DNA from: CAZQRW01 sp964596115
GTDB lineage: Bacteria > Hydrothermota > UBA3072 > B12-G15
Direction: 5' to 3'
DNA: 9,038 bases
Assembly (NCBI GenBank): GCA_964596115.1
Contig: CAZQRW010000065.1
Span: forward strand, 1-9,038
Shown: positions 5,627 to 9,038 of the stretch, one piece after another
Layout of the letters: every line of letters starts with the position of its first letter
Numbering within the stretch: the stretch's first letter is position 1
The notes under the pieces: generated by a model
Told to the model about the DNA's origin: nothing
The model's database searches: none
The model's input: the letters and a program-made list of their open reading frames with translations, nothing else
Made by a program: the position numbers and the translations under genes

Positions 5627-8269
5627 TTACACCTCCAGATTTTTATTATTTTTGATTTTTTCAATATATGCGGGCCTGAACCTTAGGATAAGAGCAGGAA
5701 GCATTGTAATTGCGCTAAGGGAACTAACAAGCATTGTTCCTGCAACAAGAATACCAAACCTCTGCAAGGGCACAAGATTTGCGCCAAGAAGAGCGAGGAA
5801 GCCCACAGCCACTGAAAAAGCATTTATAAGTATTGCAAGACCTGATGTTTCAATTGTTTCACTAACAGCAGATTCAAGATCCCTTCCGATGGCTATCTCC
5901 TGTTTTAACCTGTTTGTAAAATGAATCACGTAGTCTATTCCCATTCCTATCGCAAGAGAAGAGATCAACATCGTTGCATCATCAAGTGGTATACGAAATA
6001 ACTCCATTATACCAAAATTTAAAGTAACCGTAAAAAGAATAGGGATAATAGAAAAAAATGCCCCCTGGAATGATTTTAGTTGCCATACAAGAAGAAGAAA
6101 TACAAGAATTATTGCTATAGTCATTGATTCAAACAATGAGGAAAGTAATTTTTTATCCAGTCTTATGTGTATCCTCGGCATACCTGTCTGAACAATACTA
6201 ACCTTTGAAGGCGATAGAGATATGTCTTTACCCTTCAGAAACCAGTATAAATCCCCTTCTATTCTCTTCCTTTTATCCTCTGGAAGATTGACCTTTACCA
6301 GAGCATTATACATCGTTTTTATGCTATATGAAATATTTACATCTTCTATTATGGTTTTTATATCCTTTAAAAGGTATTCCCCATCCCTACCACCAATCCT
6401 TTTTATCTCCTGGAAATTATTTTTAATTGCCGCATATACTACTCGTTTTTTTATGTTATTACTTAATACAACAGCAGCATCTTCACTATTTAAATATTTC
6501 ATAATTCCTTCTTTTATAATATCTTCTGGAACATAGGGAGTTTTGACCATTGAGACGTCAACCTCTTTAATGCCTGCATACTTCAGGTCCCATTGTAATT
6601 CATCTCGATACCAATCTTTCTTATTTTTCAGACCTTTTATAAATTTTTCTACTTTGTTTACGACCAGTTCTATTTCACCTGTTTTCTCTGTGCCAAGGTT
6701 TGCCTGAACAAGCCCCTCATTCCTTTCATCATTTATCATCATCGAGAGGATATCCTGCCCTTCAAGAAAAAAGTAAAGATTTTGAATCTTATTTTTCTTC
6801 TCAGGTATTACATAGAGATTGTTAAGATTATAATTTGTCTCCATAAGCAAATCACCGATAGATTGTGGGTGACTAACAAATGGCAGTGTCTCCATATATT
6901 TTTCTATGTATTCGATTGTATTTAAAACGGATGGATCTGTTAGGTCACCCTTTACATAAAGCATTATAGGGCTTGCACCTCCAAAATGTTCATCCCCGAT
7001 TTTAATACTTTTTCTTATCATTGAGCCTGGTTTAAAATACTCCAATATATTTACCGAGCGCTTTATAGTCGGTGAAAACAAAATTGTTATAGCAAAGAGG
7101 GCACCGCCTACTATTATAAAGTATCTTTTAAAAGATATAACCAGCTTTGAAATGGGAGCTATAGCCTTCCTTGAGAGGTGAATACTTTTTTCCTCTCTCC
7201 TTCCCTTTCTGTGAGTAAGGTAAAGAACAGAGGGTATAAACATCAAAGAAATAATAAGGGCGGAAACAACACCAATAGCGCTAAATATACCAAATTCTCT
7301 TATGGGGATAAGATTTGATGAAAGAAAAGAAAGGAAACTTACCATAGTTGTAAGTGCTGCTAAAACAACGGGAAGGGCTATATGTTTTATTGTATTTCCA
7401 ATATCGTGGTCCTCATAGAATCTGTTTATGATATGAATACCATAAGCACTACCCACAGAGATAAGAAGAACAGGAATAAGATTGGAAACAATTGAAAAAT
7501 TCCTATGAAAAATGCCCATAATACCAACCGTCCAAATCGTCGCAAAAAGAACACTGGAAATTGGCAGCATAACGCCAGCGGGTCTCCTGAATCCAAAGCC
7601 AAGAACAATGATAACTAATAGCAGAGTAATTGGCAGAAGTTTTTTTACATCACCTGTTATAATTTCATTAATAAAAGTCATAGTAAGAGGAAGGCCAGAA
7701 TAATATATCTTCAAATTCCCTTTTTTTTGGTCTGTGATTTTTCTAATCTCTAATCCTATTTTGTTTCTATCGTATCCTTCTTTAATTCTCGCAAAAATTA
7801 CCGTATATCTCCCATCATTTGAAATAATACTACCATTATATAGATCCTTTGAGAGGACATATTGTTTTAATGAATCAAGCACCTCTTTTTTTCTGGGTAT
7901 TTTCTCTCCAATCAGGGGACTAACTTCTATACCATCTTCAACTTTCCTCTCATTTATTATACTGACCAGGGATTGTGTAAAGCCCACGCCTTCTATTTTT
8001 TTATATGATTCTTCAAGTTCCCTTATTTTAAAAAGAACAGGGAAAGAAAAGATAGAATCACTCTCAATCATTACCATTGCTATGGTGTTTCCACCAAACT
8101 TTTTTCCTATTTTGTTAAATTGTTGGACAATAGGATCACTGGGAGGTAAAAAAGATGTTACATCTGATTCTACGCCTACATTTTTTATAAACAGCCCAAA
8201 AAAGACTGTTAAAGCAATTGTTAAAGTTATTACAACCCAGGCTCTTTTCTTTATAAGGTTTGCAAGCAT
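5627..8269 (-). CDS. MMPL/RND-superfamily exporter (COG1033-like)
   Basis: 880-residue inner-membrane transporter with the duplicated RND layout. TM1 is at about 11-29, periplasmic loop 1 at about 32-208 and TM2-6 between about 210 and 352. TM7 is at about 383-400, loop 2 at about 401-708 and TM8-12 between about 712 and 863. TM10 has GIDYVIHF, with Asp779-Tyr780 as the probable proton-relay pair. The matching N-half site is GSAYGIH (273-279), where Ala275 replaces the Asp. This class moves lipids and hydrophobic molecules (MmpL3, HpnN) rather than acting as AcrB-type drug pumps, and no membrane-fusion protein gene is nearby. Loop 2 is about 130 residues longer than loop 1, with extra sequence around 550-690. 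No Shine-Dalgarno precedes the ATG, which begins 10 nt after the phaR-like stop, so reinitiation is likely. The family is secure; the cargo is unknown. Confidence 0.92.
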   Translation of the reverse strand: MLANLIKKRAWVVITLTIALTVFFGLFIKNVGVESDVTSFLPPSDPIVQQFNKIGKKFGGNTIAMVMIESDSIFSFPVLFKIRELEESYKKIEGVGFTQSLVSIINERKVEDGIEVSPLIGEKIPRKKEVLDSLKQYVLSKDLYNGSIISNDGRYTVIFARIKEGYDRNKIGLEIRKITDQKKGNLKIYYSGLPLTMTFINEIITGDVKKLLPITLLLVIIVLGFGFRRPAGVMLPISSVLFATIWTVGIMGIFHRNFSIVSNLIPVLLISVGSAYGIHIINRFYEDHDIGNTIKHIALPVVLAALTTMVSFLSFLSSNLIPIREFGIFSAIGVVSALIISLMFIPSVLYLTHRKGRREEKSIHLSRKAIAPISKLVISFKRYFIIVGGALFAITILFSPTIKRSVNILEYFKPGSMIRKSIKIGDEHFGGASPIMLYVKGDLTDPSVLNTIEYIEKYMETLPFVSHPQSIGDLLMETNYNLNNLYVIPEKKNKIQNLYFFLEGQDILSMMINDERNEGLVQANLGTEKTGEIELVVNKVEKFIKGLKNKKDWYRDELQWDLKYAGIKEVDVSMVKTPYVPEDIIKEGIMKYLNSEDAAVVLSNNIKKRVVYAAIKNNFQEIKRIGGRDGEYLLKDIKTIIEDVNISYSIKTMYNALVKVNLPEDKRKRIEGDLYWFLKGKDISLSPSKVSIVQTGMPRIHIRLDKKLLSSLFESMTIAIILVFLLLVWQLKSFQGAFFSIIPILFTVTLNFGIMELFRIPLDDATMLISSLAIGMGIDYVIHFTNRLKQEIAIGRDLESAVSETIETSGLAILINAFSVAVGFLALLGANLVPLQRFGILVAGTMLVSSLSAITMLPALILRFRPAYIEKIKNNKNLEV

Positions 8270-8279
8270 TGTTCGTGCA

Positions 8280-8843
8280 TTATTTCATTTTTTTAATCAA
8301 TTCGCTCAATTTTTTTTCAAGGGAATCTATCTTTTTTTCAAGTTTCCCAATCTCCTTCTTAGTAGCAAAATCTTCTTCTTTTTCTGTCAAAACCTCTTTT
8401 ATTTTTTCAGAGAAGGTTTTTCTTGATGTCTTCAATGCACCCCATAATTCTTCAATCAAACGATCCCCCTCTCCCTTTGCAACCTTTCCCTCCTTAATCA
8501 TTTTGTTAACAAATTCCTGTACTTTCTTTCTTGAAAGAGAGAAAAAGGATATAGATTCTGCTACAGATTTTTGCACAAGGTCAGCCATTGCAGTGGAGCC
8601 ACTGGCAATCATATCCTTCAGGATTTCAGCAATCTGTCTGTCGCTCTTTTTACCCCTTTCAAGTTCAACAATAACCTGGGCAAGGGTCATATTTGTGATA
8701 TCTTCTCCTGTTTCATTGTCGATAATTTGAATATCCTCTCCCTGAGAGATTAATTCAGCGAGTTCCTCAAGCGTCAAGGTTTTGGAAGTTTTTGCATCAT
8801 AAAGCCGTCGGTTTGCATACTTCTTAATAACTCTCTTTGCCAT
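8280..8843 (-). CDS. PhaR-type DNA-binding regulator with phasin-like C-terminal tail
   Basis: 187 residues. Residues 4-62 form the polyhydroxyalkanoate-synthesis-regulator DNA-binding domain (PHB_acc_N): RVIKKYANRRLYDAKTS, then TLTLEELAELI, then GEDIQIIDNETGEDIT. A helical, phasin-like region (about 65-155) follows. A coiled coil closes the protein (about 160-187), with hydrophobic heptad positions in IGKLEKKIDSLEKKLSELI. Classical PhaR represses phasin and PHA-synthesis genes and its own gene, and is released when it binds PHA granules. No PHA synthase or phasin gene is in this window, so the ligand here may be another hydrophobic polymer or lipid. It has an excellent RBS (AAGGAGGT, 5 nt before ATG) and heads the exporter operon behind a TGCA-rich operator-like site. 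Domain identity is firm; autoregulation is inferred. Confidence 0.9.
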   Translation of the reverse strand: MAKRVIKKYANRRLYDAKTSKTLTLEELAELISQGEDIQIIDNETGEDITNMTLAQVIVELERGKKSDRQIAEILKDMIASGSTAMADLVQKSVAESISFFSLSRKKVQEFVNKMIKEGKVAKGEGDRLIEELWGALKTSRKTFSEKIKEVLTEKEEDFATKKEIGKLEKKIDSLEKKLSELIKKMK

Positions 8844-8861
8844 TTTTTACCTCCTTCTTTT

Positions 8862-8896
8862 TGCATTGTATCAATGCATTGCATTAGTGCATCGCA
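8862..8896. promoter_or_regulatory. Predicted PhaR-type operator: clustered TGCA inverted repeats
   Basis: TGCATTG (8862-8868) and CAATGCA (8872-8878) form a perfect 7-bp inverted repeat with a 3-nt spacer. A second inverted repeat, TGCATTAGTGCA (8880-8891), follows directly and ends in TCGCA (to 8896). This gives four TGCA cores in 30 bp. Characterised PhaR proteins bind TGC/GCA-rich palindromic sites. The cluster lies between the predicted -10 region and the ribosome binding site of the PhaR-like gene, covering the probable transcription start. That is where an autorepressor would act. Confidence 0.62.
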
Positions 8897-8898
8897 TA

Positions 8899-8927
8899 AT
8901 TAATATTTAATTTTTATTTTTTGTCAA
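8899..8927 (-). promoter_or_regulatory. Predicted promoter of the phaR-like/exporter operon
   Basis: A perfect TTGACA (8927-8922) is followed by an almost pure A/T tract. Candidate -10 boxes are TATTAA (8905-8900, 16-nt spacer) or ATTAAT (8904-8899, 17-nt spacer), each an imperfect match to TATAAT. The start would fall near 8890-8893, inside the TGCA repeats. The -35 is convincing; the exact -10 is not. Confidence 0.6.
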
Positions 8928-8967
8928 GGGGGTTTTTGGGTAATTTTGGAAATGTGTGACACTCCTG

Positions 8968-8980
8968 CACCTCTCAGGTG
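8968..8980. repeat. Small inverted repeat CACCT/AGGTG
   Basis: 5-bp arms around CTC, immediately left of the dispersed repeat copy B. It may be part of the same element or the remains of a terminator of the gene beyond the right edge. No T-run follows on the minus strand. Confidence 0.35.
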
Positions 8981-8984
8981 TGAT

Positions 8985-9025
8985 AATCTCGTAGCTATTG
9001 TCTTATCTCACGATTCACGTTCTTT
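8985..9025. repeat. Dispersed intergenic repeat, copy B
   Basis: Second copy of the 41-bp repeat seen at 3516-3556 (35 of 41 identical, same orientation). It lies 58 nt upstream of the TTGACA box of the phaR-like operon. The sequence to the right of it (9026-9038) is too short to tell where the element ends, and no coding frame is visible in 8928-9038. Confidence 0.75.
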
Positions 9026-9038
9026 GTGTCTTTCTTTT

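Noticed and set aside
5627..8269. AcrB/MexB-type multidrug efflux pump
   Set aside because: The protein is shorter than the roughly 1,030-1,050 residues of HAE-1 pumps, lacks their porter/docking layout, and has no membrane-fusion protein or TolC-type gene beside it. The MMPL-type motifs fit better.
7734..8426. 230-codon open frame on the plus strand
   Set aside because: It lies antisense across the exporter/phaR-like gene junction, is very rich in F, S, L and I as expected from reading AT-rich coding DNA backwards, has no ribosome binding site and resembles no family.
8260..8730. 156-codon plus-strand open frame
   Set aside because: Antisense to the PhaR-like gene, with Phe/Ser-biased composition. 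The opposite strand carries an unmistakable PHB_acc_N domain and RBS.
3645..8843. Frameshifts or broken genes in the exporter operon
   Set aside because: Every gene runs full length from a sensible start to stop with all family motifs in one frame and consistent composition, so no decay is indicated.

Overview
AT-rich window from a bacterium with a Gram-negative-type (two-membrane) envelope: it encodes an outer-membrane beta-barrel, a secretin, a LolA-like periplasmic protein and an RND-type exporter. Strong AAGGAGGT-type ribosome binding sites, tight gene packing, low GC and K/E/I-rich proteins fit an uncultivated, possibly thermophilic lineage such as candidate phylum WOR-3 or a relative. 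That placement is a guess from style, not from a marker gene. All six genes read on the minus strand, so the window is described here from high to low coordinates.

Transcription unit 1 (about 8927 down to 3645) has a TTGACA promoter followed at once by a cluster of TGCA inverted repeats. It then encodes a PhaR-type DNA-binding protein with a phasin-like helical tail, an 880-residue MMPL/RND exporter, a LolA-like outer-membrane lipoprotein-sorting protein, and an outer-membrane beta-barrel. Gene spacing is 10, 0 and 11 nt, with ribosome binding sites overlapping the preceding gene's end. Together these look like an inner-membrane pump, a periplasmic carrier and an outer-membrane component that move or place a lipid or other hydrophobic cargo, under an autoregulated lipid/storage-type regulator.

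A 260-nt intergenic region (3385-3644) holds short direct repeats, a copy of a dispersed repeat that recurs at the right edge of the window (8985-9025), a hairpin, and a good sigma70-like promoter.

Transcription unit 2 (about 3413 down past base 1) encodes a very short secretin (382 aa), a cytoplasmic S9 prolyl-oligopeptidase-family peptidase, and the first 79 codons of a TrmO/TsaA-type tRNA methyltransferase that runs off the left edge. The last two genes overlap by ATGA.

No tRNA, rRNA, CRISPR array, insertion sequence or broken gene was seen. The most interesting points are the predicted PhaR operator, the lipid-export-like operon behind it, the orphan mini-secretin, the extra segment in the second periplasmic loop of the exporter, and the paired repeat upstream of both promoters.
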